The notes: a model not told the origin generated them from the letters alone. A stretch of 64,000 nucleotides of DNA from Lamprobacter modestohalophilus (GCF_016583905.1 NZ_NRRY01000021.1:24384-88383); one strand, 5' to 3'. Numbered from the stretch's first letter, positions 54,697 to 63,462 are shown. Numbers and translations are program-made.

Positions 54697-55653
54697 CTAT
54701 GGTCCGCTTGGCTGCTGGCTTGGCGCCTGACCTAAGCGAGTGGCTGCCTCGGCGTCAATCCGCAGAGGTCCGCGCGGGATGCGTGCACGATCCCAGCGCG
54801 GGATGGCTTGCTGCCAGAATTCGGAGACGCTGTGGGGCTGCGCTGCGAGCGGCGTCTGGCCTAGAAAGCGCCAGGCGCGATCCAGTGCTGGCAGCGGGTC
54901 GCTGGGATCGACTGGGGCTGCAGCAAGGCTCTTGGAGAGCTTGCGCCCGTCGTCGCCCAGGACCAAAGGCAGATGCGCATATCCTGGCTGGGGTAGCCCA
55001 AGACAGCGCTGCAGATAGAGCTGGCGCGGTGTCGAGATGAGAAGATCTGCGCCACGCACCACCTGCGTGATGGCCTGATCGCCATCGTCGACGACAACAG
55101 CGAGTTGATAGGCGTAGAAGCCATCGGCGCGGCGCAGCACGATATCACCCACCTCGGTCATCAGCTGCTGCGTGATCGGCCCCTGGACCGCGTCGGTCAG
55201 GCTGAGCTGGTCGCCATCGATGCGCAAGCGCTCGCTGCGTGCAACGCGGCCTTGCGGGAGCCCGTTGCGGCAGTGACCGGTATAAATGGGGCCTTCCGGT
55301 CCCTGGATGCCATGCGCGGCGATCTCGCGGCGTGTGCACGCGCAGGGGTAGCTCAATCCATCACGGCGCAGGCGCTCGAGCGCGGCCTCGTAATGCGAGT
55401 TGCGTTGGCTCTGGTAGACGACCTGCTTATCCCACCAAAGGCCAAACGTCTCGAGTGTGGAAAGGATGTGCGCGTCGGCGCCGGCAACGGTCCGATTCCT
55501 ATCCAGGTCCTCGATCCGGACCAGCCAAACACCGGCATTGGCGCGCGCATCGGCGAAGCTGCCGACGGCGGCAAGCAGTGAGCCGAAGTGGAGTGGGCCG
55601 GTCGGGGAGGGCGCGAACCGACCACGATAAGGCGCGGATACAGTGCCGCCCAT
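54697..55653 (-). CDS. gluQ: Glutamyl-Q tRNA(Asp) synthetase
   Basis: A 318-residue GluRS paralogue lacking the anticodon-binding domain, which glutamylates queuosine of tRNA(Asp). Marks: GRFAPSPTGPLHFGSLLAAV (HIGH region), RIEDLDRNRTVAGAD, CxC...C zinc ligands (YPCACTRREI, HCRNGLP), and KLSKSLAAAP (KMSKS equivalent). I chose the ATG giving MGGTVSAPYRGRF; the longer frame has no similarity. It follows dksA by 82 bp, the classical dksA-gluQ order. Confidence 0.95.
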   Translation of the reverse strand: MGGTVSAPYRGRFAPSPTGPLHFGSLLAAVGSFADARANAGVWLVRIEDLDRNRTVAGADAHILSTLETFGLWWDKQVVYQSQRNSHYEAALERLRRDGLSYPCACTRREIAAHGIQGPEGPIYTGHCRNGLPQGRVARSERLRIDGDQLSLTDAVQGPITQQLMTEVGDIVLRRADGFYAYQLAVVVDDGDQAITQVVRGADLLISTPRQLYLQRCLGLPQPGYAHLPLVLGDDGRKLSKSLAAAPVDPSDPLPALDRAWRFLGQTPLAAQPHSVSEFWQQAIPRWDRARIPRGPLRIDAEAATRLGQAPSQQPSGP

Positions 55654-55735
55654 GGTCGATACGACGGGGTCGGTCAGCGGTTCGCGAGGCGGCTTGCTGG
55701 CGCTGCAACCTGAGCCGCCGCGCCAGCAAGGCTGA

Positions 55736-56170
55736 TTAGCCGCGCTGCTTCTCGCGGATCTCGTCCAACGTCTTGCAGTCGATGCAGAGCGTCGCCGTTG
55801 GCCGGGCCTCGAGCCGGCGGACGCCGATCTCGACCCCGCAGGCCTCGCAGTAGCCATAGTCGTGATCATCAATGCGCTCGAGCGCCTCGTCGATCTTGCG
55901 AATCAGCTTGCGCTCGCGGTCGCGGGTGCGCAGCTCGAGGCTGAACTCAGACTCCTGCGTGGCCCGATCGTTCGGGTCCGGGAAGTTGGTGGCCTCATCC
56001 TGCATGTGATGGACCGTGCGGTCGACCTCTTCCATGAGCTGCCGCTTCCATTCCAGCAGCAGCCCACGGAAGTGCTCTTCCTGGTCCGCATTCATGTACT
56101 CCTCGTCCTGTGCGATTGCGTAGGGCTCAAAACCGAGCGACCTCGCGCCTTTCTTCTCTGTCTCGGCCAT
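55736..56170 (-). CDS. dksA: RNA polymerase-binding transcription factor DksA
   Basis: A 144-residue DksA: coiled coil ([20 protein letters not shown]), coiled-coil tip region [19 protein letters not shown] with the two Asp residues, and the four-Cys zinc finger [12 protein letters not shown] ... [12 protein letters not shown]. Acts with ppGpp from RelA to reset transcription. I chose the ATG of MAETEKKG; 75 bp upstream are open without similarity. Confidence 0.97.
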   Translation of the reverse strand: MAETEKKGARSLGFEPYAIAQDEEYMNADQEEHFRGLLLEWKRQLMEEVDRTVHHMQDEATNFPDPNDRATQESEFSLELRTRDRERKLIRKIDEALERIDDHDYGYCEACGVEIGVRRLEARPTATLCIDCKTLDEIREKQRG

Positions 56171-56325
56171 GATCTGCTCCCGGAGACGATGCGATGTTGA
56201 AAAATAGAAGCCGCTCCTTCTAGCAGATCGCTTCGGCCGCGACAAGCATTGCGCGCCGGCAGAGTGATGAGGCTGTGCTAATCTTGCGCGCCGATTAGGT
56301 TCACCACTGACATAGGGAATCCCCG

Positions 56326-57114
56326 ATGCAGACGGGTCTCCAAGCTCTGATCTTCGACGTCGACGGCACCCTGGCCGATACCGAGCGCGATGGCCATCGC
56401 CCGGCCTTCAATGCGGCCTTTGCCGAGGCCGGTCTCGACTGGCATTGGTCTGTCGAGCTCTACGGCGAGCTGCTCGCCGTCACCGGCGGCAAGGAGCGGA
56501 TGCGGCATTACCTGGCCCAGTACCGACCCGACTTCGAGCTCGACAAGCAGCGCTATTCAGACCTCGATACGCTGATTGTGCAGCTCCACAAGCGCAAGAC
56601 CGAACTCTACGTCGAGCGGTTGGGGCAGGGGGGTATCCCGCTGCGCAGCGGCGTGCTGCGGCTGCTACGCGAGGCCCGTGACGCTGGCGTCAGGCTTGCG
56701 ATTGCCACCACCACCACGCCGGCCAATGTCACGGCGCTGCTCGATTCCGGGCCGGAGCCGGGCTTGGTGAATTGGTTCGAGGTCATTGCCGCTGGTGACG
56801 TGGTGCGCGAGAAGAAGCCCGCTCCGGATATCTTCGAGTTCGCCCTGGCCCAGCTGAATCTGCCCGCTGCGGCCTGTGTGGCGATCGAAGACTCCGAGAA
56901 CGGCGTTCGCTCGGCGCTCGGCGCTGGCCTCGATGCGCTCTTGGTGACAACCAGCTCCTACACCGAAAGCCAAGACTTCGGCGGCGCCACCCTAGTGGTC
57001 GACCAACTCGGCGAGCCTGGTGACCCAGCTAGCGCCCTGATGGGCGACCTCGGCGGTGCTGAGTATGTGGGTCTTGATGTGCTGCGCAGGCTGCTTGATC
57101 AGGTGTTCGGCTAG
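56326..57114 (+). CDS. cbbY: CbbY-type HAD phosphatase (xylulose-1,5-bisphosphate phosphatase)
   Basis: A 262-residue HAD-IA phosphatase. Motif [21 protein letters not shown], the CbbY cap motif [11 protein letters not shown], motif [12 protein letters not shown], motif [15 protein letters not shown], and motif [20 protein letters not shown]. CbbY removes an inhibitor of Rubisco made by side reactions, so its presence suggests a Calvin cycle. It stands alone here, convergent with the HAD gene. Confidence 0.9.
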   Translation: MQTGLQALIFDVDGTLADTERDGHRPAFNAAFAEAGLDWHWSVELYGELLAVTGGKERMRHYLAQYRPDFELDKQRYSDLDTLIVQLHKRKTELYVERLGQGGIPLRSGVLRLLREARDAGVRLAIATTTTPANVTALLDSGPEPGLVNWFEVIAAGDVVREKKPAPDIFEFALAQLNLPAAACVAIEDSENGVRSALGAGLDALLVTTSSYTESQDFGGATLVVDQLGEPGDPASALMGDLGGAEYVGLDVLRRLLDQVFG

Positions 57115-57149
57115 GTGCTCCAGGGTGTGGATTGAGTCTTTAACCCGAT

Positions 57150-58190
57150 CTAGCCAATGAGCTGTTTGACTTGGGCAAGCTCGGTGATCACGCGGTCAGC
57201 GTTGACGCCAATCAGCTCAGGGTCATCTTCTCGGAGTCTGAGTGAACGTGCATCGCCAGCAAAGAGCGCGGTCTTGAGTCCAAGCCGTTGCGCAGGCCAG
57301 ATGTCATTTCGGCGGTCGTTGCCGATGTAAAGTACTTGTCCTGGCCGGATGCCGTGCGCGCGTGCGAGACCATCGAGTGCGAATTGGAAGATGGCGGTTG
57401 ATGGCTTGGCTTCGCGCCGCTGATAGGACCAGGCGCTGCAGCTGGACTCGAGTCCGAGCGCGGCCGGGGGTTGGCGGAGAAAGGCCTCCAGGATCAGGGG
57501 CGTGTAGAACTGGGCGTTGGAGACGATGCCGAGCACCAGGTCGCGTTGGCGTAGCGCGTCGAGCACGTCGGCCAGACCGGGCATCGGCCAGACTGGATTC
57601 ACCCGGCACTCGTACTCCAAGGCGATCCATTCCAACTGTTGCGCGGTTGGCTGGTATCCCTGCGCGTCGAGCAGGGTTGACCAGATCGCTCGAATATCCA
57701 CCTCCGGGTAAAGCCTGCCGCTGGCCCGAGCACGTGCATGATCGGTGCGGATGGCGGCGCTCAGGCGCTCGCCGATGGGGGTTCTCAGCTGTTGCTGGAT
57801 GCCGATCGGCGATTGCTGGGGCGTTTGTTCATTGCGATGGTGGCGACCAGGCTCGCTTGTGGGGTGATCCTGTCCGCTCAACCGCGCTTGCGGGTGACGC
57901 ATCTGAGGATCGGCCTGCGCGCGCTCCTGGTTGATCCCTGCGTTGATGCCTGCGTTGATCCCTGGGTTGATGCCTGCATGTGCGAGCAGTGCTTGGAGGT
58001 CGATCGATCCCGGCGGGTTGCCGCTGAGTCCGATATCGCCGCTGGCGGAGATCAACAGGGTGCCGTAGACGTCGAAGAGCACCGCTTTGATCCCCGGGAG
58101 CGGCTCCAGCCATGGCGCCATGCCGGTCGGCTTGGGCTCGAGCGGGGTGCTGAGGTCGCGGATACGTGCGATGAGTGTCTGGTCGGTCAT
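57150..58190 (-). CDS. HAD family hydrolase with a repeat-built insertion
   Basis: A 346-residue HAD protein: motif I LFDVYGTLLISASGDIG, motif II GIVSNAQFYTPL, motif III/IV KPSTAIFQFALDGLA and YIGNDRRNDIWPAQRLGLK. A 60-residue, Gln/Pro/His-rich segment (about residues 72-135) interrupts the cap region, beginning with INPGINAGINAGIN from a 12-bp DNA repeat. It follows the glycosyltransferase at 58261 by 70 bp, so it may dephosphorylate a sugar phosphate made by that enzyme. Substrate unknown. The start chosen (MTDQTLIARI) avoids an upstream low-complexity frame. Confidence 0.82.
   Translation of the reverse strand: MTDQTLIARIRDLSTPLEPKPTGMAPWLEPLPGIKAVLFDVYGTLLISASGDIGLSGNPPGSIDLQALLAHAGINPGINAGINAGINQERAQADPQMRHPQARLSGQDHPTSEPGRHHRNEQTPQQSPIGIQQQLRTPIGERLSAAIRTDHARARASGRLYPEVDIRAIWSTLLDAQGYQPTAQQLEWIALEYECRVNPVWPMPGLADVLDALRQRDLVLGIVSNAQFYTPLILEAFLRQPPAALGLESSCSAWSYQRREAKPSTAIFQFALDGLARAHGIRPGQVLYIGNDRRNDIWPAQRLGLKTALFAGDARSLRLREDDPELIGVNADRVITELAQVKQLIG
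57931..57978. repeat. Four 12-bp units inside the HAD gene
   Basis: TTGATCCCTGCG, TTGATGCCTGCG, TTGATCCCTGGG, TTGATGCCTGCA. Being a multiple of three, it encodes a repeating Gly/Ala-Ile-Asn tetrapeptide (GINA/GINP) on the reverse strand. Confidence 0.95.
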
Positions 58191-58260
58191 GCGGCGCTTC
58201 CAGCCGGGTGATGGGCTTTTGTCATTCCGGGGCTCGTGGCATCGGCTCGTGGCCTCTGGC

Positions 58261-59745
58261 TCAGGTCCGCAGCAGATGGAGGCGCTCCGGGGCCTGGAAA
58301 CGGGCGATGAGCGCTTGGCCATCGGCCTGGTCGCGCAGCGGGGTGGCGGGGGCGTTGAGCAGGGATTGGTAGATCGCCTCGAGCCGGTGTCGGTAGCCAT
58401 CGATCAGGTACTCGCGCTCGACCACAGCCTGGTTGCGCGCGATCAGCTCGGCATCGGCGGTGAGCGGCGGTGAGGTTGCGTCGAGGGCGGAGCCGGCGGC
58501 CGGGTCGGCGCGGACGTGCCGCAGCACCTGTGTTTGCGCGTCTTCGTCGAGGCGGCCGAAGTCGACGCGGCCCTCCTCATCCACGGCCGCGCGCCAGGTA
58601 CGCTCGAGGTCATCCGCCTCGCGCTCGCGACTATAGGCGCTGGCGGCGGCCGCAAGGGCCTGGTCGAGGCGCCGGCGCAGCGCTGCTGCATCGAGCCAGT
58701 CGAGCGGCACTGGCAGGCGCTGATAGAGACCGCTGAGGTCGAGCCCGTCGGCGCGGAAGTCGGCGGTGATCTCGGGCAGATCGCGACCGGCGAGTGGGCG
58801 GCCGATGAGCCAGGGCTCGAGGAACGCGAGGCCGAAGCCCTCGGCGACGCTGGTGGTCATCAGCGCATGGCTAGAGGCGAGCAGAGCGCCGAAATCGCTG
58901 TTGCCGGCGCCAAGCGCGAGGTCGACCGGCAAGGCCAGTGCCTGCGCCAGCGCCACCCAGCGCTGATAGATCGGCTGCTCGAGCGGATTCTGCGGCGCTT
59001 GGGTGGTCGCAAAGCGATCCTCAGGGTCGGCGAGTGCGGCCCAGAGCAGCAGCTCGCCGAGATTCTTGCGGCGGATGGCGCGGGTCGGATAGAGCCAGCG
59101 GCGATGATCGCTGCGCGCTGCGGTTTGTTGGCTGCTGGGCGGACGACTGGCCCTGCTGTCCTGCTCGCCCGCGAAGGAAACCGCATTCGGAAGACGATGG
59201 AGCTGTGTGCTCGGCACGCCCGCCGCCGCAAGAAAGCCGTGATCACGTTCGTTCAGCGTTGCGTAATGGATCTGCGGGGCCACTGGATAGAGATGCGCGG
59301 AGAGTCCTGCACCATCTTGGGCGCCGATGGTCTCAAGCATGCGCCGGTAGAGGGCAGGGCGGCCGTCCTCAGCGAAATCATGCGGCTGCAGCAATAAGCG
59401 GTGGCCGGCCTCGGCGAGTCTGCGGAGTGCTTCGGGGAGGGCGAGGTTCTTGCCGAGGCAATGATTATGAATGTGCCAGAGGTCAGGGGGTCCGCCGAGG
59501 GCGCGCGCCGCGGCCTGCTCCATGGCCTGCTGTAAGGCGCTGGCACCCAAAGGCTGCCGGCGCTCCTCGTAGCCAAGCGCGGAGACCACCTCGACCCGGG
59601 CCGCGAGCGAGCCTGGCTGTTGCGGTGGCTCGCCGCTGAGCACGACGACGGAGTGACCCGCTGACGCAAGGGCCGCGCAGGCGTGCTGGATCACGCGCGT
59701 GACGCCGCCGGTCTGAAGATGGAAATGGACGATCGCGATACGCAT
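58261..59745 (-). CDS. Glycosyltransferase (GT4-like)
   Basis: A 494-residue GT-B type enzyme. The N-terminal MRIAIVHFHLQTGGVTRVIQ is the acceptor-domain start of GT4 proteins; the donor-site E-x7-E region appears as SVAEGFGLAFLEPWLIGRPL. It carries a small Ser/Gln-rich insertion near residue 200. Donor and product are unknown; with the downstream HAD and the divergent MggA-like gene it probably belongs to osmolyte or storage sugar metabolism. It is the first gene of a two-gene unit. Confidence 0.85.
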   Translation of the reverse strand: MRIAIVHFHLQTGGVTRVIQHACAALASAGHSVVVLSGEPPQQPGSLAARVEVVSALGYEERRQPLGASALQQAMEQAAARALGGPPDLWHIHNHCLGKNLALPEALRRLAEAGHRLLLQPHDFAEDGRPALYRRMLETIGAQDGAGLSAHLYPVAPQIHYATLNERDHGFLAAAGVPSTQLHRLPNAVSFAGEQDSRASRPPSSQQTAARSDHRRWLYPTRAIRRKNLGELLLWAALADPEDRFATTQAPQNPLEQPIYQRWVALAQALALPVDLALGAGNSDFGALLASSHALMTTSVAEGFGLAFLEPWLIGRPLAGRDLPEITADFRADGLDLSGLYQRLPVPLDWLDAAALRRRLDQALAAAASAYSREREADDLERTWRAAVDEEGRVDFGRLDEDAQTQVLRHVRADPAAGSALDATSPPLTADAELIARNQAVVEREYLIDGYRHRLEAIYQSLLNAPATPLRDQADGQALIARFQAPERLHLLRT

Positions 59746-60098
59746 GCTGTGGGATCATAGCTCGGATCGCTGGTCGAATGGCTGGCTGGCTCGATGATCT
59801 GATTGAGATGCTTGCCGCCACTGTCACTACCGCTGTTACCACCATTGTTACCACCACGGCGGCAATTCGGTCAGGTACAGTGGACGCTATGCTGGCTTGT
59901 TGGCTCAATGACAGATGCGCGTATCGGGCACAGGTTATGCAGCATCGAGTGCGCTGCGGGCGCTCTGCATCCTCGGCTGACTGACCCGCGAGTTTGCTGG
60001 ACCCCAGGCCCGGCTCTTACGGATCGCTCATCTTGACGACTTTTCAGACAGTTACTAGACAGCTCCCAGTCAGCTCCCAGACAGCTCCCGCAGTACGC
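59746..60098. other. Divergent regulatory region of the osmolyte cluster
   Basis: 353 bp between two divergently read glycosyltransferase genes. It contains TGTTACCACCAT-type 12-bp direct repeats near 59835-59860 and the 11-bp repeats at 60046-60089. No coding gene is supported. It should contain both promoters. Confidence 0.6.
60046..60089. repeat. Four 11-bp units upstream of the MggA-like gene
   Basis: AGACAGTTACT, AGACAGCTCCC, AGTCAGCTCCC, AGACAGCTCCC, ending 9 bp before the ATG at 60099. No ordinary Shine-Dalgarno is visible between repeat and start. Confidence 0.92.
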
Positions 60099-61367
60099 AT
60101 GAAGCAACCGGAAAATATCGGCTTTGTCTCCACCCGCTTCGCCGGGACCGATGGCGTCTCTTTGGAGGCCGCGAAATGGGCCGAGGTGCTCTGGCAGAGC
60201 GGGCACGTCAGCGCCTGGTATGGCGGCGTGCTCGATCGCGATCCGGCGATGAGTCTCTGCATCCCGGAGGCCTTCTTCGATCATTCAGAGAATCAGTGGA
60301 TCAACGCCCAGCTCTGGGGCTGCACGCGCCGCAGCCCGGAGGTGAGTCGTCGCATCCGGGAGCTTGCGGCCTATCTCAAGTCGACGCTGTATGCGTTTCG
60401 CGCGCGTTTTGATCTTGATGTGCTGATCGTCGAGAACGCGCTGACGATCCCGATGCATATCCCGCTTGGCGTCGCGATCACCGAGTTTCTGCTCGAGACC
60501 GGGATGCCGGCAATTGCCCATCACCACGACTTCATGTGGGAGCGGCAGCGGTTCCAGATCTCGGCGGTCGATGATTACCTCGAGATGGCCTTTCCGCCGC
60601 GCGTGCCGCACCTGCAGCATGTGGTGATCAATCAGGCCGCGCGCGAGGAGATCGCCTGGCGTAAGGGCCTGCCGAGCATCCTGGTTCCGAATGTGTTCGA
60701 TTTCGAGAACCCGCCGGGTCCGCCGGACGCCTATGCGGCCGATGTGCGCCAGGCCCTAGGGCTGACCGCTGAGGAGCTGCTGGTGCTGCAGCCGACGCGA
60801 ATCGTGCCACGCAAGGGCATCGAGAACGCCATCCATCTGATCCGCCGGCTCAAGCTGTCGCATGCTCACCTGGTGATCTCGCATCATAGCGGTGACGAGG
60901 GCTATGAGTACGAACGCCAGATCCAGCAGCTGGCGCAGGATGAAGGGGTGTCGCTGAAGCTGTTCGGCGAGCGCATGGCCGATCGCCGTCAGCTGGATCA
61001 GACGGGGCAGAAGGTCTACGTGCTGAGCGATCTCTATCCGCATGCCGACCTGGTCACCTTCCCGAGCCTCTATGAGGGCTTCGGCAATGCCTTGCTGGAG
61101 GCGATCTACTTCCGGCTGCCGATCGTGATCGGTCGCTACAGCGTTTATCAGCGCGATATCGAGCCGAAGGGCTTTCGCTTGCCGGTCATCGATGGGGTGA
61201 TCGACAAATCCACGGTTGAGCAGACGCGGACGATCTTGGCCGACCCGGGCTATCGTGCCGAGCTGGTCGAGCACAACTATCAGGTCGCCAGTCGCTTCTA
61301 CAGTTACCGCGTGCTGCGCGACAGCCTGCGCAGCATGATCAATAACGTGCGCAATATGACGGAGTAA
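60099..61367 (+). CDS. GT4 glycosyltransferase resembling mannosylglucosylglycerate synthase (MggA)
   Basis: A 422-residue GT-B enzyme. The N-terminal ENIGFVSTRFAGTDGVSLEA and IVENALTIPMHIPLGVAITE followed by AHHHDFMWERQRF are, as I recall them, marks of MggA, which joins mannose from GDP-mannose to glucosylglycerate. The GT4 donor site FPSLYEGFGNALLEAIYF is intact. The open frame extends 105 bp upstream through the 11-bp repeat; I chose the ATG of MKQPENIGF, though it lacks a clear ribosome site. A GH13 phosphorylase follows 3 bp later. Function beyond GT4 is an inference. Confidence 0.8.
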   Translation: MKQPENIGFVSTRFAGTDGVSLEAAKWAEVLWQSGHVSAWYGGVLDRDPAMSLCIPEAFFDHSENQWINAQLWGCTRRSPEVSRRIRELAAYLKSTLYAFRARFDLDVLIVENALTIPMHIPLGVAITEFLLETGMPAIAHHHDFMWERQRFQISAVDDYLEMAFPPRVPHLQHVVINQAAREEIAWRKGLPSILVPNVFDFENPPGPPDAYAADVRQALGLTAEELLVLQPTRIVPRKGIENAIHLIRRLKLSHAHLVISHHSGDEGYEYERQIQQLAQDEGVSLKLFGERMADRRQLDQTGQKVYVLSDLYPHADLVTFPSLYEGFGNALLEAIYFRLPIVIGRYSVYQRDIEPKGFRLPVIDGVIDKSTVEQTRTILADPGYRAELVEHNYQVASRFYSYRVLRDSLRSMINNVRNMTE

Positions 61368-61370
61368 GCC

Positions 61371-63119
61371 ATGTTTGTGGTCGAGCGGCGCGTCTATGAG
61401 CGCATTCGTGAGCGTCTGTGCCGACTCTATGGCGAGGATGCATTACCGCGCTTGATGGATCGGTTGCAGCTGATCATCGGGCGCTATGGCGTGGGCGCTC
61501 AATGCCCGCCCGAGGCATCCGGTTGCGCGCCTTGGGACCAGACCGATGCGGTGCTGATCGCCTATGGCGATATGGTCTGCGCCAACAATGAGGCGCCGCT
61601 GGCGACGCTGCGGCGCTTCCTCGAGCAGCATGTCGGCGATGCGATCTCGAGCTTGCATCTGCTGCCGTTTTTCCCCTCCAGCTCCGATGACGGGTTCGCC
61701 ATCACCGACTATCGGCAGGTTGATCCCGCGTTTGGTGGCTGGGCGGATGTCGACGCGCTGGCCGAAGACTATCGGCTGATGCTGGACCTGGTGGTCAACC
61801 ATGTCTCCAGTCAGAGCCGCTGGTTTCGTGCCTATACAAACGGCATGGCGCCTGAACGCCATTATTTCATCGAGGTTGATCCCAAGGCCGACCTTTCTAA
61901 GGTGGTGCGCCCAAGGACATCGGCGCTGCTGCGGTCGGTGCAGACACCTCAGGGTGAGCGCCACGTCTGGGCCACCTTTGGCCATGATCAGATCGATGTC
62001 GATTTCAGCAATCCAGATGTGCTCTTCGAGTATCTGGATATCCTGCTGTTCTACGTCCATCACGGCGCGCAGATCATCCGTTTGGATGCGATCGCCTATC
62101 TCTGGAAACAGCTGGGTAGTGCCTGCATCCATCTGCCGCAGACGCATGAGGTGGTCAAGCTGCTGCGAGACCTGCTGACGCTGGTGGCGCCAACGGTGCT
62201 GCTGATGACCGAGACCAATGTTCCGCATGCCGAGAACATCAGCTATTTTGGCCATGGCGACGAGGCGCATCTGGTCTATCAATTCAGCCTGCCGCCGCTC
62301 CTGTTGCACGCGATGCATAGCGGCAATGGGCGCTATTTGACCGAGTGGGCGGCGGCGCTGGCACCGCCGCCGCCAGGCTGTACCTATTTCAATTTCACTG
62401 CCTCGCACGATGGCATTGGGGTGCGGCCGCTCGAGGGGCTGTTGCCCCAATCGCAGCTCGATGGGTTGGTCGCCGCGATGGAGGAGCGCGGTGGGCTGAT
62501 CTCGAGGCGGAGTAATCCCGACGGCTTGGCAACGCCCTACGAGCTGAATATCACCTACTTCGATGCGGTTGGCATCCCCGGTGATCAGGAGGCCTCGATT
62601 CGGCGTTTCCTCTGTGTCCAGACCATTGCGATGAGTCTGCAGGGCCTGCCCGGCATCTACTTCAATAGCCTGCTCGGTGCGTCCAATAATCTGCGCGGGG
62701 CCGAGCAGAGTGGCCGCGCACGTACCATCAATCGACAAAAATGGGCGCTTCCAGAGCTCGAGGTGATGTTGGGCGAGGACTCGAGCCATCAGGCGCAGCG
62801 CCTATTGCCCGAGTACCTGCGACGCCTTAGGATTCGTCGCTCGCAGGCGGCGTTTCATCCGGACGGCCCGCAGCGGGTGCTGGAGCTGCCGGCGGGGCTG
62901 TTTGGTGTGCGTCGTGTGGCGCCGGATAACAGCCAAACGCTCTGGATGGTCGCTAATCTGACCGGCGCGCCGGTGCAGTTGGGGTTTGCGCGCCTCGTGC
63001 GGCGGCCGCGCGAGCTGCAATGGACGGAATTGATTGGAGGTTGGCACCAAAGTGGAGAGCAACTACCGAGCCGTTTCGAGCTGGAGCCCTACCAGGTGGC
63101 CTGGCTGGTCGGGCGATGA
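61371..63119 (+). CDS. GH13_18 glycoside phosphorylase, probable glucosylglycerate phosphorylase
   Basis: A 582-residue GH13 enzyme of the sucrose phosphorylase subfamily. Visible are the domain-A start VLIAYGDMV, LHLLPFFPSSSDDGFAITDY, DLVVNHVSSQSRWF, the nucleophile in IIRLDAIAYLWKQLGSACIH, the acid/base Glu in LLMTETNVPHAENISYFG, and the FTASHDGIGVRP motif. Relatives phosphorolyse sucrose, sucrose-6-P, glucosylglycerol or glucosylglycerate; adjacency to an MggA-like gene favours glucosylglycerate. It starts 3 bp after that gene with CGGAG before the ATG. Substrate is not proven by sequence. Confidence 0.88.
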   Translation: MFVVERRVYERIRERLCRLYGEDALPRLMDRLQLIIGRYGVGAQCPPEASGCAPWDQTDAVLIAYGDMVCANNEAPLATLRRFLEQHVGDAISSLHLLPFFPSSSDDGFAITDYRQVDPAFGGWADVDALAEDYRLMLDLVVNHVSSQSRWFRAYTNGMAPERHYFIEVDPKADLSKVVRPRTSALLRSVQTPQGERHVWATFGHDQIDVDFSNPDVLFEYLDILLFYVHHGAQIIRLDAIAYLWKQLGSACIHLPQTHEVVKLLRDLLTLVAPTVLLMTETNVPHAENISYFGHGDEAHLVYQFSLPPLLLHAMHSGNGRYLTEWAAALAPPPPGCTYFNFTASHDGIGVRPLEGLLPQSQLDGLVAAMEERGGLISRRSNPDGLATPYELNITYFDAVGIPGDQEASIRRFLCVQTIAMSLQGLPGIYFNSLLGASNNLRGAEQSGRARTINRQKWALPELEVMLGEDSSHQAQRLLPEYLRRLRIRRSQAAFHPDGPQRVLELPAGLFGVRRVAPDNSQTLWMVANLTGAPVQLGFARLVRRPRELQWTELIGGWHQSGEQLPSRFELEPYQVAWLVGR

Positions 63120-63414
63120 TCGGCGCGCTGTTCGGGGCTCGCCTCCGGTTGCCGCGCTGGTCTTGCTGCTGCTTTTGAGCCTGCTCGTCGGCTGTGCGGG
63201 CGGTCCGGATGCTGGCGATAAGGGGGATCTGTTGCATGTGAGCTGTTTGCAGGAGCCGCAGCCTGGCCGCTGTAGTCGATCTCGCCCGGCCTTCTATTAT
63301 GACTACCAGTCTGATAGCTGCAGGCCGTTCAGGCAGGGCGTTTGTGATCCGGACTGGCCATTCCAGTCGTTACGCGACTGTGTCAAGACCTGCGGAGGAC
63401 GCCCGTCGCCCTGA
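63052..63414 (+). CDS. Lipoprotein with a Kunitz/BPTI-type inhibitor domain
   Basis: A small protein (120 aa from the GTG at 63052, start uncertain). A hydrophobic run ALVLLLLLSLLVGC gives a lipobox with Cys48. The mature part holds six cysteines at 65, 74, 90, 98, 110 and 114, spaced 8-15-7-11-3; BPTI is 8-15-7-12-3. Aromatic block AFYYDYQSDSC and the final CVKTCGG match Kunitz domains. The P1 residue after the second Cys is Ser, which would favour elastase-like targets, not trypsin. The start region overlaps the GH13 gene end by 68 bp, so translation may be coupled. A protease-inhibitor role is inferred. Confidence 0.82.
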   Translation: MESNYRAVSSWSPTRWPGWSGDDRRAVRGSPPVAALVLLLLLSLLVGCAGGPDAGDKGDLLHVSCLQEPQPGRCSRSRPAFYYDYQSDSCRPFRQGVCDPDWPFQSLRDCVKTCGGRPSP

Positions 63415-63462
63415 GCAGGCCTATCGCCGGGACTAGGGGTTGGATGGGCAGCAGGGCCGGCG

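Noticed and set aside
61443..62789. Long reverse-strand open frame (448 codons) opposite the GH13 gene
   Set aside because: The + strand encodes intact GH13 motifs throughout; the reverse frame is the usual GC-rich mirror, with no recognisable domain.
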